The notes: generated by a model not told the origin, from the sequence alone. Shown: positions 27,352 to 36,586, counted from the stretch's first letter. The stretch is 64,000 nucleotides of DNA from Hyphomicrobiales bacterium (GCA_900473415.1 UCLR01000030.1:62001-126000), one strand, 5' to 3'. Numbers and translations: made by a program.

Positions 27352-28713
27352 ATGTTCGACAAGATCCTGATCGCCAACCGTGGAGAGATCGCGCTGCGCG
27401 TTCTGCGCGCCGCCAAGGAGCTCGGCATCGCTACGGTCGCTGTCCATTCGACGGCCGACGCCAACGCCATGCATGTGCGCCTCGCCGATGAGAGCGTCTG
27501 CATCGGCCCGCCGCCGGCGCGCGACAGCTATCTCAACATCCCGGCCCTGATCGCCGCCTGCGAAATCACCGGCGCGGACGCGGTCCACCCCGGCTACGGC
27601 TTCCTCTCCGAGAACGCGCGCTTCGCCGAGATCCTCGAGCGGCACAACATCACCTTCATCGGCCCCAAGGCCGAGCATATCCGCAGCATGGGCGACAAGA
27701 TCGAGGCCAAGCGCACCGCCAAGGCGCTGGGCATCCCCTGTGTCCCCGGCTCCGAGGGCGGCGTCAGCGACGAGGCCGAGGCGCTGCGCATCATCCGCGA
27801 GATCGGCCTGCCGGTCATCATCAAGGCCGCTTCCGGCGGCGGCGGCAAGGGCATGAAGGTGGTCCGCACCGAGGAGGAAGTCCCCGTCCTGCTCGCCACC
27901 GCCCGCAGCGAGGCCAAGGCCAATTTCGGCGACGACGCGGTCTATATCGAGAAGTACCTCGAGAGGCCTCGCCATATCGAGATTCAGGTCCTCGGAGACG
28001 GCCGCGGCCACGCCATCCATCTCGGCGAGCGCGACTGCTCCCTGCAACGTCGCCACCAGAAGGTCTGGGAGGAAGGCCCCTCGCCCGCGCTGAACGCCGG
28101 CGAACGCGACCGGATCGGCGAGATCTGCGCCAACGCCATGGCCAAGCTCGGCTATCTCGGCGCCGGTACGATCGAGTTCCTCTACGAGGACGGCGAATTC
28201 TACTTCATCGAGATGAACACGCGCATCCAGGTCGAGCACCCGGTCACCGAGATGATCACCGGCATCGACCTCGTCAACGAGCAGATCCGGATTGCTGCCG
28301 GCGCGCCGCTCTCGATCACACAGAAGGACGTCGTCATCGAGGGCCACGCCATCGAATGCCGCGTCAATGCCGAGCATCCGGCGACCTTCCGCCCCTCGCC
28401 GGGCAAGATCGCCTCCTTCCATACGCCGGGCGGCCTCGGCGTGCGCGTCGATTCCGCCGCCTATCAGGGCTACGCGATCCCGCCGCATTACGACTCGCTC
28501 GTCGGCAAGCTGATCGTCCATGGCCGCAACCGGGCAGAATGTCTGATGCGCCTGCGCCGCTCGCTCGACGAGTTCGTCGTCGATGGCGTCGACACCACGC
28601 TGCCGCTGTTCCGGACCCTGGTCCGCAACCAGGACATCCTGAACGGCGACTACAACATCCACTGGCTGGAGAAATTCCTCGCGGCCGGCGGCATGGGCGA
28701 AGCCGAAGGCTGA
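27352..28713 (+). CDS. accC: Biotin carboxylase subunit of acetyl-CoA carboxylase
   Basis: AccC carboxylates the biotin on AccB using ATP and bicarbonate. The protein (453 residues from ATG 27352) starts [20 protein letters not shown] and has the ATP-grasp glycine-rich loop [12 protein letters not shown], the [17 protein letters not shown] segment, and the C-terminal biotin carboxylase domain. The frame is open from GTG 27319, which overlaps the accB stop as GTGA; the longer form would add 11 residues. Length and conservation favour 27352. It is the end of the aroQ-accB-accC unit and is followed by a terminator. Confidence 0.97.
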   Translation: MFDKILIANRGEIALRVLRAAKELGIATVAVHSTADANAMHVRLADESVCIGPPPARDSYLNIPALIAACEITGADAVHPGYGFLSENARFAEILERHNITFIGPKAEHIRSMGDKIEAKRTAKALGIPCVPGSEGGVSDEAEALRIIREIGLPVIIKAASGGGGKGMKVVRTEEEVPVLLATARSEAKANFGDDAVYIEKYLERPRHIEIQVLGDGRGHAIHLGERDCSLQRRHQKVWEEGPSPALNAGERDRIGEICANAMAKLGYLGAGTIEFLYEDGEFYFIEMNTRIQVEHPVTEMITGIDLVNEQIRIAAGAPLSITQKDVVIEGHAIECRVNAEHPATFRPSPGKIASFHTPGGLGVRVDSAAYQGYAIPPHYDSLVGKLIVHGRNRAECLMRLRRSLDEFVVDGVDTTLPLFRTLVRNQDILNGDYNIHWLEKFLAAGGMGEAEG

Positions 28714-28738
28714 GAGCCCCTGGTCGCGCAGCGAATGA

Positions 28739-28766
28739 AAAAGCCCCCGCAATGCGTGGGGCTTTT
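28739..28766 (+). terminator. accC terminator
   Basis: The stem AAAAGCCCC (28739-28747) pairs with GGGGCTTTT (28758-28766), extended by a CGC/GCG pairing with a bulged T. It lies 25 bp after the accC stop and ends in a T run. Confidence 0.88.
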
Positions 28767-28773
28767 CTTGTTT

Positions 28774-28881
28774 GCGTCATTCCGGACAAGCGGCGAAGCC
28801 GCGCCGATCCGGAACCCATCGACGAGCGCTGCACTCTAAGGCGGGCTCCGGGTCTCCGCTTCGCTCCGGCCGGAATGACGC
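28774..28881. repeat. 108-bp palindromic intergenic repeat
   Basis: The ends are perfect inverted copies: GCGTCATTCCGG at 28774-28785 and CCGGAATGACGC at 28870-28881. Between them are further inner inverted segments (ATCCGGAACCC against GGCTCCGGGTC). I recall similar elements scattered in genomes of Hyphomicrobiales. It lies between the accC terminator and the end of the M20 peptidase gene. Confidence 0.7.
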
Positions 28882-28903
28882 GGCAATGGCCTGGGCACCC
28901 CTG

Positions 28904-30016
28904 TCAAATCGTCTCGAGCAGTCCCTTGATCAGCGCCTGCCGCGGCGCGATCGAAGAGATCAGCGCATATTCCTGGAGCGTGTGCGCGCCGTCGCCGTCG
29001 ATGCCGAGCCCGTCCAGCGTCGGTACGCCGAGCGCCGCGGTGAAGTTGCCGTCCGAGCCGCCGCCCGTCATCGGGCAGTCCTGCAGGTCGAAACCGACGC
29101 CGGCAGCGACCTTGCGCGCCATCTCGAACAATTCCGCCACCATCGGCGACTTCTCATAGGGCGGGCGATTCATGCCGCCGGTGATGCGGACGGCGACATC
29201 CGGGTCATGCGCCTTCAGGGCGAGAATGCGCTTTTCCATCGCCTCGCCATCGGCCAGCGTGGTCACGCGGCAATCGACGCTGAACCACGCATGCTGCGGG
29301 ATGACGTTCGCCGCCGTGCCGCCGCCCATCGGCGCGACGCTCGTGGTGATGCCGCGCGCATAATCGGTCATGCCCTCGATGGCGAGAATCTGGTGCGCAG
29401 CCTCGCGGATCGCGCTACGTCCATCCGCATGGCGTGAGCCAGCATGGGCCGGACGACCCTCCAGCTTGACCTCGAACCGGCCGACACCCTTGCGCGCGGT
29501 CACGATCTTGCCGCCCTCGCGCGCTGGCTCGGTGACCAGCACCGCGGCCGAGCCCTTACCGATCTCCTCGATGATGGCACGGCTGGTCGGCGAGCCGATC
29601 TCCTCGTCCGGCGTGAACAGGAAGACCGTCGGCCGCTTGGCGGCGCCGGCAACCGCGACCTGCTTGAAGGCCTGCAGCGCCAGCCACGCCCCACCCTTCA
29701 TGTCGTAGACGCCGGGGCCATAGAGCCGGTCGCCCTCGATCCTGACGGGCAACTCCTTGGCGCTCGTGCCGACCGGATGCACCGTGTCGAGATGCGACAT
29801 CACCGCGACGGCCGGCTGGCCATTGTCGAGCCCGGCGCGCAGCAAGACCATGTCGCCGAGCCCATCGCGGCCCGGAATGCGCTCGACCGCGATCGGCAGC
29901 CCCTCGACGTCCTTCTGCACCAGGTCCATCATACCGTTCAGCCCGGCTGCATGGCTCGTAGGGCTTTCGAGCGCGACCCAGACGGAAAGCGCGGCGGCGG
30001 CTTCATTCTGCTTCAT
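28904..30016 (-). CDS. M20-family metallopeptidase (carboxypeptidase G2/ArgE-like)
   Basis: The 370-residue zinc hydrolase has the metal and catalytic motifs of M20A: MSHLDTVHPVG, GPGVYDMKGG (bridging Asp), the catalytic Glu pair in FTPDEEIGSP, and a late GDGAHTLQEYA histidine. The lid domain contains GRPAHAGSRHADGRSA. Relatives cleave C-terminal glutamate from folate analogues or deacylate amino acids, so it may be a scavenging glutamate carboxypeptidase. No signal peptide is seen. It lies 24 bp downstream of the amidase gene on the same strand, so the two are probably an operon for breaking amide or peptide bonds. Confidence 0.88.
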   Translation of the reverse strand: MKQNEAAAALSVWVALESPTSHAAGLNGMMDLVQKDVEGLPIAVERIPGRDGLGDMVLLRAGLDNGQPAVAVMSHLDTVHPVGTSAKELPVRIEGDRLYGPGVYDMKGGAWLALQAFKQVAVAGAAKRPTVFLFTPDEEIGSPTSRAIIEEIGKGSAAVLVTEPAREGGKIVTARKGVGRFEVKLEGRPAHAGSRHADGRSAIREAAHQILAIEGMTDYARGITTSVAPMGGGTAANVIPQHAWFSVDCRVTTLADGEAMEKRILALKAHDPDVAVRITGGMNRPPYEKSPMVAELFEMARKVAAGVGFDLQDCPMTGGGSDGNFTAALGVPTLDGLGIDGDGAHTLQEYALISSIAPRQALIKGLLETI

Positions 30017-30040
30017 AGGCGTAATGGTCTCCGAACGAAC

Positions 30041-31393
30041 TCAACGGGCTTTCGACAGCGCCACTTCGGCTGCGGCCGCAATCGCGAACAGAGCGGCATC
30101 CTCGCCACCGGCGCGGGCCAGCATCAGACCGGCCGGTGCCTCGCCGGCGCGATGCATCGGCAGCGAGATGGCGCAGCCATCCATCATGTTGATCAAGGTC
30201 GAGTTCCGCAGCATCGCGAGGTTGACGCGGGTGTAGGCCTCGTCATCCTCTGTGAGTTCCGCGATCGTCGGCGCGATCGTCGGGACCGTCGGCATCGCCA
30301 GCGCGTCGAAGGCGGACACCTCGGTGCGCATTGCCGCGACAAAGGCGGCGCGAGCCTGCACCAACTCGACATAATCCGCAGCGTCCTGGTTGCTACCACG
30401 TAGCACCCGCACCCGCACGCGCGGATCGTAGCCTTCTCCCTTCGCCGCGATCAGCGCGCGGTGATGGGCATAGGCCTCGGCTGCGGCGAAACCGCCCTTC
30501 GCATTGATGCGGGCGACCTCCGTGAAACCGGCGAAAGGCTGCTCGCTGACGATTGCGCCGGCCTTCGACAGCGTCTCCAGGGCCCGCGCGAAGCTCGCCG
30601 CGACATGGTCGTCGAGCCCGTCGAGTGCGATCGTGTGCGGCACTGCGATTCGCAGGCCCTGCAGGCTTCCCGGAACCTCCCTGGAGAGTTCCGTCCCGCT
30701 CATGATTTCGTGCAGGATCCGGCAGCAATCGACGCTGTTGGCGAGCGGCCCTATCGAATCGAGCGTCTGCGACAACGGGAAGACGCCCTCGCGCGGCACA
30801 CTCGCAGCCGTCGGCTTATAGCCGACGATCCCGCAGAGCGCCGCCGGAATGCGGCAGGAGCCGCCGGTATCCGAGCCTATCCCCGCAAAGGCCATACCGT
30901 CCGCAACCGAGACGGCCGCCCCCGACGAGGAGCCGCCCGGAATGCGTCGCGCGGCCCGATCATAAGGCGAGGCCGGCGTGCCGTGATGCGGATTGAGACC
31001 GAGCCCGGAAAAGGCGAACTCGGTCATGTTCGTACGGCCGACGACGACGAATCCCCCGCGCCGCAGCCGCGCGATCGCCGGAGCGTCGCGTTCGGCAGGT
31101 GCGGCATCGGCGAGCACGACCGAACCGGCCGGCGTCGGTTGCCCCGCCAGATCGAACAGATCCTTCGCGGAAATCGGAATGCCGGCATAAGGAGAAGGCG
31201 CCAGCCCGGCGCCGCGGAGCTTGTCCATCGCCTCGGCCGCAGCGAGGGCGGCGTCGCGCTGCACCTTGACGAAGGTGAGCTTCCCCTCCCCGTCCGGCGC
31301 GTCGATCCGGGCCAGCGCCTCCTGCACGAGCGTGGCCGAAGTTGTCCGGCCGGCGGCGAGATCGGCGGCGAGGGTGGAAAGCGTGCGAGCCAT
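30041..31393 (-). CDS. Amidase (amidase signature family)
   Basis: The 450-residue protein has the Ser-cisSer-Lys triad of the amidase signature family: the lysine in GIPISAKDLFDLAG, the cis-serine and nucleophile in GGSSSGAAVSVADG and GSDTGGSCRIPAALCG. The Ile that usually follows GGS is Cys here. Its substrate could be an amide, a carbamate or a small peptide; it is not a GatA because the length and C-terminal part differ and no gatBC genes are near. It is probably co-transcribed with the M20 peptidase gene downstream. Confidence 0.87.
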   Translation of the reverse strand: MARTLSTLAADLAAGRTTSATLVQEALARIDAPDGEGKLTFVKVQRDAALAAAEAMDKLRGAGLAPSPYAGIPISAKDLFDLAGQPTPAGSVVLADAAPAERDAPAIARLRRGGFVVVGRTNMTEFAFSGLGLNPHHGTPASPYDRAARRIPGGSSSGAAVSVADGMAFAGIGSDTGGSCRIPAALCGIVGYKPTAASVPREGVFPLSQTLDSIGPLANSVDCCRILHEIMSGTELSREVPGSLQGLRIAVPHTIALDGLDDHVAASFARALETLSKAGAIVSEQPFAGFTEVARINAKGGFAAAEAYAHHRALIAAKGEGYDPRVRVRVLRGSNQDAADYVELVQARAAFVAAMRTEVSAFDALAMPTVPTIAPTIAELTEDDEAYTRVNLAMLRNSTLINMMDGCAISLPMHRAGEAPAGLMLARAGGEDAALFAIAAAAEVALSKAR

Positions 31394-31594
31394 AGGCGTA
31401 TCGGACCGGATCGAGGCGGACTTTTCGGAAAGCGGACAACCGCTCCCGGATTGGGCGACTTATCTTTGGCATGCTGCGGACGGCGCGCCTAGCTATGCAG
31501 AGCGATGGCTACCCCGTGTCCGCCACGGCTGCCGCCGACAATCCGCCAGTACCGCATCCTTTGAAAAGCTTTCACCCTGCGGTGAATTCGGGGC

Positions 31595-31623
31595 TTGCCA
31601 AGCCCGACCGCATTGATTAGACC
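31595..31623 (+). promoter_or_regulatory. Candidate promoter for tRNA-Gln
   Basis: TTGCCA (31595-31600) and TAGACC (31618-31623) are separated by exactly 17 bp and lie 41 bp upstream of the tRNA 5' end, a normal distance for a stable-RNA promoter. Confidence 0.45.
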
Positions 31624-31663
31624 CCGGCTCACCAACGCGGGCGCCACGTCGCCGCCGCTTCGT

Positions 31664-31737
31664 TGGGGGATCGTCTAACGGTAGGACCCCAGACTCTGAC
31701 TCTGGTTGTCTAGGTTCGAATCCTAGTCCCCCAGCCA
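31664..31737 (+). tRNA. tRNA-Gln (anticodon CTG)
   Basis: The cloverleaf is complete by eye. Acceptor TGGGGGA pairs with TCCCCCA. The anticodon stem CCAGA/TCTGG encloses loop CTCTGAC, so the anticodon is CTG and reads CAG. The T-arm CTAGG-TTCGAAT-CCTAG is present and the 3' CCA is encoded at 31735-31737. Confidence 0.97.
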
Positions 31738-31965
31738 CTTTTCCCGAAGTAGCTGATTTCAACTGATCCTTCCTCCGGCCTCGTTTGGAAACGATTCCGG
31801 GACGAAAGCCTGCGCCTTTGCCGGCTCCAAGACCGCGGCTTAATTCAATCGCTCACACAGGTCGGCGGGCTTTCCGTATACTGGGCTTGAGCGCGTGCCA
31901 AAGATCACCGTTTCCCTGCGCCCAACGCAGGCCGCTATCATCGCGGCGATCACGCTCGCCGCCAC

Positions 31966-32460
31966 TTCCTCGTCATATGGCCGGGACCGCCCTGCTCCGA
32001 CGAAGCCCTCGGTGAACACTTCAGGCCAGCACCAGGTGCCGCGCCGATCGGGGCGATGATCCCGCCTGCCACGGCCATGGCGAACACCGGGGCCGCGGCC
32101 CTGATTGGAGACCAGATCGTCAGCGCACTGGGTCCCGCCGGCCCGGTCGCCGTGCTCGCCGGGCTGTCCATCGCGTCGGCAACGGTCACCCAGTTGATCT
32201 CCAACACTTCATCGGCACTCGTCATGATGCCGATCGGCCTGGCCACGGCGGGCGAGCTCGGGGTCTCCCCGCTTCCGACGATGCTCGGTGTCGCGATGGG
32301 TGCCAGCGCATCGTTCCTCGCGCCCTTCGCGAACGGGGTCAGCCCGATGGTCTACGGCCCCGGCGGGTACCGATTCGGGGACTTCTGGAAGCTCGCCATT
32401 GTCGTCATCGCCCGGGCACTTGTCACGCTCGTCGTCATCCCGCTCTATTGGAAGTTCTGA
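31966..32460 (+). pseudogene. Remnant of an SLC13-family (DASS-type) permease, C-terminal part only
   Basis: The frame from 32056 to 32460 encodes the last ~135 residues of an ion-coupled SLC13 permease: AMANTGAAALIGDQIVSALG, LISNTSSALVMMPI, MGASASFLAPFANGVSPMVYG, and the closing VVIPLYWKF. Intact family members are usually well over 400 residues, so most of the protein is missing. In-frame sequence upstream (from about 31966) does not resemble the family, and no ribosome-binding site precedes the Met at 32056. The 5' boundary is a guess. It is probably a deletion product; a short expressed fragment cannot be excluded. Confidence 0.7.
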
Positions 32461-32512
32461 CATCGAAGGCTCCGTCGCTGGCGGGCGCCAGCGCGGGGCG
32501 CTATCGAGGAGC

Positions 32513-33586
32513 ATGATCGCGCGACGCCGCCTGCTGTCCTACCTGAAGACGGTCGCGCTCGTCGCCGTCGCCACGGCGCTGGCCGGTTTCGGCGTCTGGT
32601 CGACCCCGCTCGACAGCGTCTCGGCGATCTACATGGCGCCGGTGTTGATCGCAGGCGTGCGCTACGGCACCGGCCCCGCTGTCCTGGCCGCCCTGCTCGG
32701 GGCGCTGATGACCTCGCTGTTCTACCCGCCGCTGTTCAGCCCGCTCGTCTTCAAGCCGGCACAGATGATCGACCTCGCCACCTCGCTCGCAGTCGCACTC
32801 ACGGTCGGCCCGCTGGTCGAGCGTCAGCGGGCCCAGTCGCGCATCCTCGAGGAGCATCGACTTCGTGAGCGCACCGATGAGCTGCGCGACATCCTAGTCG
32901 AGTCGGTATCGCACGAGCTGCGCACGCCATTGGCCGGGATCATGGGGGCCGCGAGCGTGCTGACTACGGCTCCGGAACTCGCCGAGCGCGAATCGCTGCT
33001 CTCGCTCGCCGCCGGCATCGAGCAGGAGGCCGGCCGGCTCGACCGATTGATCCAGGATGTGCTCGATCTCGGCCGCATCCGTGCCGGCGCCCTTCAGCCG
33101 CATCTCGACACGCTGGACCCCTGGGACATCGTCAATGATGCGCTCGCCACCGCGCAGGAACGGCTGCGAGCCCACGACGTGCGGCTGGAGCCCGCCGAGC
33201 CCCTGCCCCTCGTGCGGGTTGATCCGGCGCTGACCGCCCAGGCCCTCGTCAATGTCCTTGAGAACGCCGCCAAATACACGCCACCGGGCGGCACCATCCA
33301 CATCGCTGCGAAGACCTGCGCGGACTCAGTCGCGATCGTCGTCCGCGACGAGGGGACCGGCCTGGAAGCCGGCGAGGACGGGCTGATCTTCGAGCGCTTC
33401 CACCGCGGCGAACGCCACGCCGACATCGCCGGCGGCAGCGGCCTGGGCTTGACGATCGCACGGGTTTTCGTGGAGGCCAGCGGCGGGCGCATCGTTGCGC
33501 TCAGTGCGGGACCGGACCGGGGCACGACCCTGCGTCTGATTCTGCCGGTCGCGGAAACCAGGGAGGGCGATCATGACGACGACTGA
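32513..33586 (+). CDS. Short KdpD-like sensor histidine kinase (DUF4118 + HisKA + HATPase)
   Basis: The 357-residue kinase has four closely packed hydrophobic segments in residues 8-100 (DUF4118, the KdpD membrane domain). It continues with a HisKA helix with phospho-acceptor H134 (ESVSHELRTPLAGI) and an ATPase domain (N box LVNVLENAAKYTPPGG, G1 VVRDEGTGLE, F box FERFHRG, G2 GGSGLGLTIA). KdpD proper carries about 400 further N-terminal residues (KdpD sensor and USP domains), absent here. I chose ATG 32513, preceded by GAGGAG; the frame is open upstream but that part overlaps the permease remnant. It overlaps the regulator gene by 14 bp. Confidence 0.88.
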   Translation: MIARRRLLSYLKTVALVAVATALAGFGVWSTPLDSVSAIYMAPVLIAGVRYGTGPAVLAALLGALMTSLFYPPLFSPLVFKPAQMIDLATSLAVALTVGPLVERQRAQSRILEEHRLRERTDELRDILVESVSHELRTPLAGIMGAASVLTTAPELAERESLLSLAAGIEQEAGRLDRLIQDVLDLGRIRAGALQPHLDTLDPWDIVNDALATAQERLRAHDVRLEPAEPLPLVRVDPALTAQALVNVLENAAKYTPPGGTIHIAAKTCADSVAIVVRDEGTGLEAGEDGLIFERFHRGERHADIAGGSGLGLTIARVFVEASGGRIVALSAGPDRGTTLRLILPVAETREGDHDDD

Positions 33587-34331
33587 GGCCTCTTCCGCCG
33601 CAACGGCCAACGGACCGCTCGTGCTCGTCGTGGACGACGAGGTAGCGATCCGACGCTTCCTGCGCACGGGGCTGGAGATGCACGGCTTCCGCGTCGTGGA
33701 GGCCGAAACGGCGCGGCAGGCGAAGGAACTCGCCGTGATGCGCCAGCCAGACCTCGTCGTGCTCGACCTCGGACTGCCCGATGCCGACGGCGCCACTGTC
33801 GTCGAGGCGCTGCGCGGCTGGTCGCATGCCCCGATCATCGTGCTGTCCGTGCGCAAGTCGGAAGCGGAGAAGGTCAAGCTGCTGGAGGGCGGCGCCGACG
33901 ACTACATCGTCAAGCCCTTCGGCATGGCCGAACTTCTGGCCCGCGCCCGTGTCGTGCTGCGGCGCGCCGTGCGGCAGGACACCCCCGAGCCTGTCATCCG
34001 GATGGGCGGACTTTCGATCGATCTCGCGCGCCGGCTCGTCAGCCGCGACGGCAGCGCGATCATACTTTCGCCCAAGCAGTTCGCGCTGCTGCGCATTCTG
34101 GCAGTTCACCACGGCAGCGTCATGACGCATCGGCAACTGATGCGGGAACTCTGGCCACAGGAGCCGGACGAGGATGTCCAATATCTGCGTATCCTGATGA
34201 AAAAGCTGCGCAATCGCATCGAGCCCAACCCTGCGCGGCCGATCTATGTGGTGACCGAGCTGGCCGTCGGCTACCGCCTGCGCACCCAGGAGCAGCTCGA
34301 TGCCTCTGGTTATGTTGCGGCTATGCAATGA
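33573..34331 (+). CDS. KdpE-like OmpR-family response regulator
   Basis: The 252-residue protein has a receiver domain (about 17-130) with the acidic pocket VVDDE, phospho-acceptor D65 in VVLDLGLPDADG, the conserved Lys in DDYIVKPFG, and a C-terminal winged-helix DNA-binding domain (LSPKQFALLRILAVHHG to ELAVGYRLR). It most resembles KdpE. No kdpFABC genes are in the window, so its targets are unknown; the TRAP genes 80 bp downstream are the nearest candidates. Coupling with the kinase is implied by the 14-bp overlap. Confidence 0.9.
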   Translation: MTTTEASSAATANGPLVLVVDDEVAIRRFLRTGLEMHGFRVVEAETARQAKELAVMRQPDLVVLDLGLPDADGATVVEALRGWSHAPIIVLSVRKSEAEKVKLLEGGADDYIVKPFGMAELLARARVVLRRAVRQDTPEPVIRMGGLSIDLARRLVSRDGSAIILSPKQFALLRILAVHHGSVMTHRQLMRELWPQEPDEDVQYLRILMKKLRNRIEPNPARPIYVVTELAVGYRLRTQEQLDASGYVAAMQ

Positions 34332-34411
34332 GCCGATCCACATCATGGAACGGATAAGAGCGTAGTGCTAACGGCGGCGTTCGGGGAAACGTCGCAGTTG
34401 CGCGGGGGTTC

Positions 34412-35023
34412 ATGTTCAAGCTCTGGCTGGCGCTCGCCACCATCGGCGCCATGGCAGGCGTCGTAGCGATCGCCTGGTTCTTCTGCCGCCAGCTCATGCC
34501 GCTGGCGCGCTTCATCGATCGCATCAGCAGCATGCTCGGCGTCATTGCCAGCTGGCTCGTGCTGTTGGCGTGCCTGGTCAGCGCCGGCAACGCCACGATC
34601 CGCTACCTCATCTCCTATAGCTCGAACGCCTGGCTCGAGCTGCAATGGTACATGTTCGCCGGCATGGTGCTGCTCGGCTCCGCCTATACGCTGCGGGTCA
34701 ACGAGCATGTCCGCGTCGACCTGTTTTACGGGGCCGTCTCCGACCGCGTCCGCCACTGGATCGACCTCCTCGGCGGCGCGATCTTCCTCGTCCCGATGTG
34801 CCTCGTGATGATCTGGTTCACCTGGCCCTGGTTCGTCCAGTCCTGGACGCTCAACGAAGCCTCGAACAATGCCGGCGGCCTGATCCGCTGGCCGGTCATC
34901 CTGCTGCTGCCGGTCGGCTTCGTGCTGATCCTGCTCCAGGGCATTTCCGAGATGATCAAGCGCGCTGCCGCACTGCGCGGCTTCCATCAGCACGAATACG
35001 CTTACGAGAAGCCGCTGCAATGA
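34412..35023 (+). CDS. TRAP transporter small membrane subunit (DctQ-type)
   Basis: The 203-residue protein has four main hydrophobic segments plus an N-terminal one, with the DctQ core SNAWLELQWYMFAGMVLLGSAYTLRVNEHVRVD. It pairs with the large subunit to form a sodium-driven importer of organic acids. Its stop overlaps the next start as ATGA, so Q and M are translationally coupled. The start may be at a later Met (residue 29, MPLARFIDRI). No DctP-type binding protein gene lies within this window, which leaves the transporter without an obvious ligand. Confidence 0.9.
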   Translation: MFKLWLALATIGAMAGVVAIAWFFCRQLMPLARFIDRISSMLGVIASWLVLLACLVSAGNATIRYLISYSSNAWLELQWYMFAGMVLLGSAYTLRVNEHVRVDLFYGAVSDRVRHWIDLLGGAIFLVPMCLVMIWFTWPWFVQSWTLNEASNNAGGLIRWPVILLLPVGFVLILLQGISEMIKRAAALRGFHQHEYAYEKPLQ

Positions 35024-36450
35024 TCGACACGATCCGCGACAACCTCGGCCCCATGATGTTCGGGGGCGTGGTGCTCTTTTTGCTCATCGGCTACCCGGCG
35101 GCATTCTCGCTGGCAGCAGTCGGCCTGTTCTTCGGCTTCATCGCGATCGAGATGGGGGTGATTGCGCCGCAGTACATGGGCAACCTCACCTTCCAGCTCT
35201 ACTCCATCATCTCGAACGACCTGCTGCTCTCGATCCCGTTCTTCACCTTCATGGGCGCGATCCTGGAGCGCTGCGGCCTGGCCGAGGATCTGCTCGACTC
35301 GATCGGTCAGCTCTTCGGCAGCATCCGTGGCGGCCTCTCCTATGCCGTGATCTTCGTCGGCGCGATCCTCGGCGCCATCACGGGCACGGTTGCGGCCTCG
35401 GTCATCGCCATGGCCGTGATCTCGCTGCCTGTGATGATGCGCTACGGCTACGACATGAAGCACGCCACCGGCGTCATCGCCGCGTCCGGCACCATCACCC
35501 AGCTCATCCCGCCCTCGCTGGTGCTCGTCGTGCTCGCCGACGTCATGGGCCGCTCGGTCGGTGACATGTATGCCGGCGCCATCGGCCCCAGCATCCTGCA
35601 GGTTGCCCTCTTCTGCATCTGGGTGGCGATCCTCAGCATCATCAACCCGACCGCCGTGCCGGCGCTCCCGCCTGAGGCGCGCACGCTCAAAGGCTGGGCC
35701 CTGGCGTGGAAATGCGTGCGCGGTATCGTTCCCTCCGCCGTCCTTATCTTCCTGGTGCTCGGCACCATCTTCATGGGCCTGGCGACGCCGACGGAAGCGG
35801 GCGCGATGGGCGCGGTCGGCGCCATGGCGCTGGCGGCGATGTATCGCACGCTGACCTGGAAGCTGACCTATCAGGCGATGTCCTCGACCATGCGCATCAC
35901 CGCCATGGTCACGATGATCCTGATCGGCGCGCGCGTGTTCAGCCTCGTCTTCCAGGGCGTTGGCGGCGGCAAGTGGATCGAGCACATGCTCACCGGCTTG
36001 CCGGGCGGTCAGATCGGCTTCCTGACCTTCACGATGATCTTCGTCTTCTTCATCGCCTTCTTCCTCGACTTCTTCGAGATCGCCTTCATCATCATCCCGC
36101 TGCTGACGCCGGCGGCCGAGAAGCTCGACATCAACCTGATCTGGTTCGCGCTGCTGATCTGCGCCAACATCCAGACCTCGTTCATGCATCCGCCCTTCGG
36201 CTTCGCGCTGTTCTACCTGCGCGGCGTCGCGCCACCGACGGTGAAGAGTCGCGACATCTATCTCGGCTCGATCCCTTGGATCGTGCTGCAGCTCATCCTG
36301 GTCGCGATCATGATCGTCTTCCCGGAGATCGTGACGCATTGGCTGGACAAGCCGGTAACGCTCGATCCGGCGGCGCTGGAGAAGCAGCTCAATTCGATGC
36401 CGTCCTTCGGCACGATCGAGCTGAACGGCCTGACACCGCCCAAGCCTTGA
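35020..36450 (+). CDS. TRAP transporter large permease subunit (DctM-type)
   Basis: The 476-residue protein is the transport-catalysing subunit, with about 12 transmembrane helices. Recognisable segments are LLSIPFFTFMGAILERCGLAEDLL, GAITGTVAASVIAMAVISLP, ASGTITQLIPPSLVLVVLADVM, and the late SFMHPPFGFALFYLRGVAP. The subfamily looks like the one annotated for mannitol or chloroaromatic compounds, but that label is weak evidence of substrate. The ATG at 35020 overlaps the DctQ stop. The reading frame is open much further upstream only because it shadows dctQ. Confidence 0.93.
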   Translation: MIDTIRDNLGPMMFGGVVLFLLIGYPAAFSLAAVGLFFGFIAIEMGVIAPQYMGNLTFQLYSIISNDLLLSIPFFTFMGAILERCGLAEDLLDSIGQLFGSIRGGLSYAVIFVGAILGAITGTVAASVIAMAVISLPVMMRYGYDMKHATGVIAASGTITQLIPPSLVLVVLADVMGRSVGDMYAGAIGPSILQVALFCIWVAILSIINPTAVPALPPEARTLKGWALAWKCVRGIVPSAVLIFLVLGTIFMGLATPTEAGAMGAVGAMALAAMYRTLTWKLTYQAMSSTMRITAMVTMILIGARVFSLVFQGVGGGKWIEHMLTGLPGGQIGFLTFTMIFVFFIAFFLDFFEIAFIIIPLLTPAAEKLDINLIWFALLICANIQTSFMHPPFGFALFYLRGVAPPTVKSRDIYLGSIPWIVLQLILVAIMIVFPEIVTHWLDKPVTLDPAALEKQLNSMPSFGTIELNGLTPPKP

Positions 36451-36458
36451 GCGAACGG

Positions 36459-36476
36459 GTCCGCGGCACCGCGGAC
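36459..36476. terminator. GC hairpin between convergent TRAP and glpK genes
   Basis: GTCCGCGG (36459-36466) and CCGCGGAC (36469-36476) are perfect inverted copies 8 bp after the DctM stop. There is no T run, so termination would need Rho or the element only protects the 3' end. Confidence 0.4.
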
Positions 36477-36586
36477 GCGGCAGCGATTCAGCAAGAGGCC
36501 TGCAGCATCGCAACGACACTGCAGGCGCTTCGATTGGGGCGTGACCTTCCGTGCGGCCAGTTTCCGGCGACGGCCCTTCCTGCGGC

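Noticed and set aside
31493..31762. An 89-codon minus-strand frame containing GLGFEPRQPESESG
   Set aside because: This is the familiar false protein produced by translating the antisense of a tRNA gene (here tRNA-Gln).
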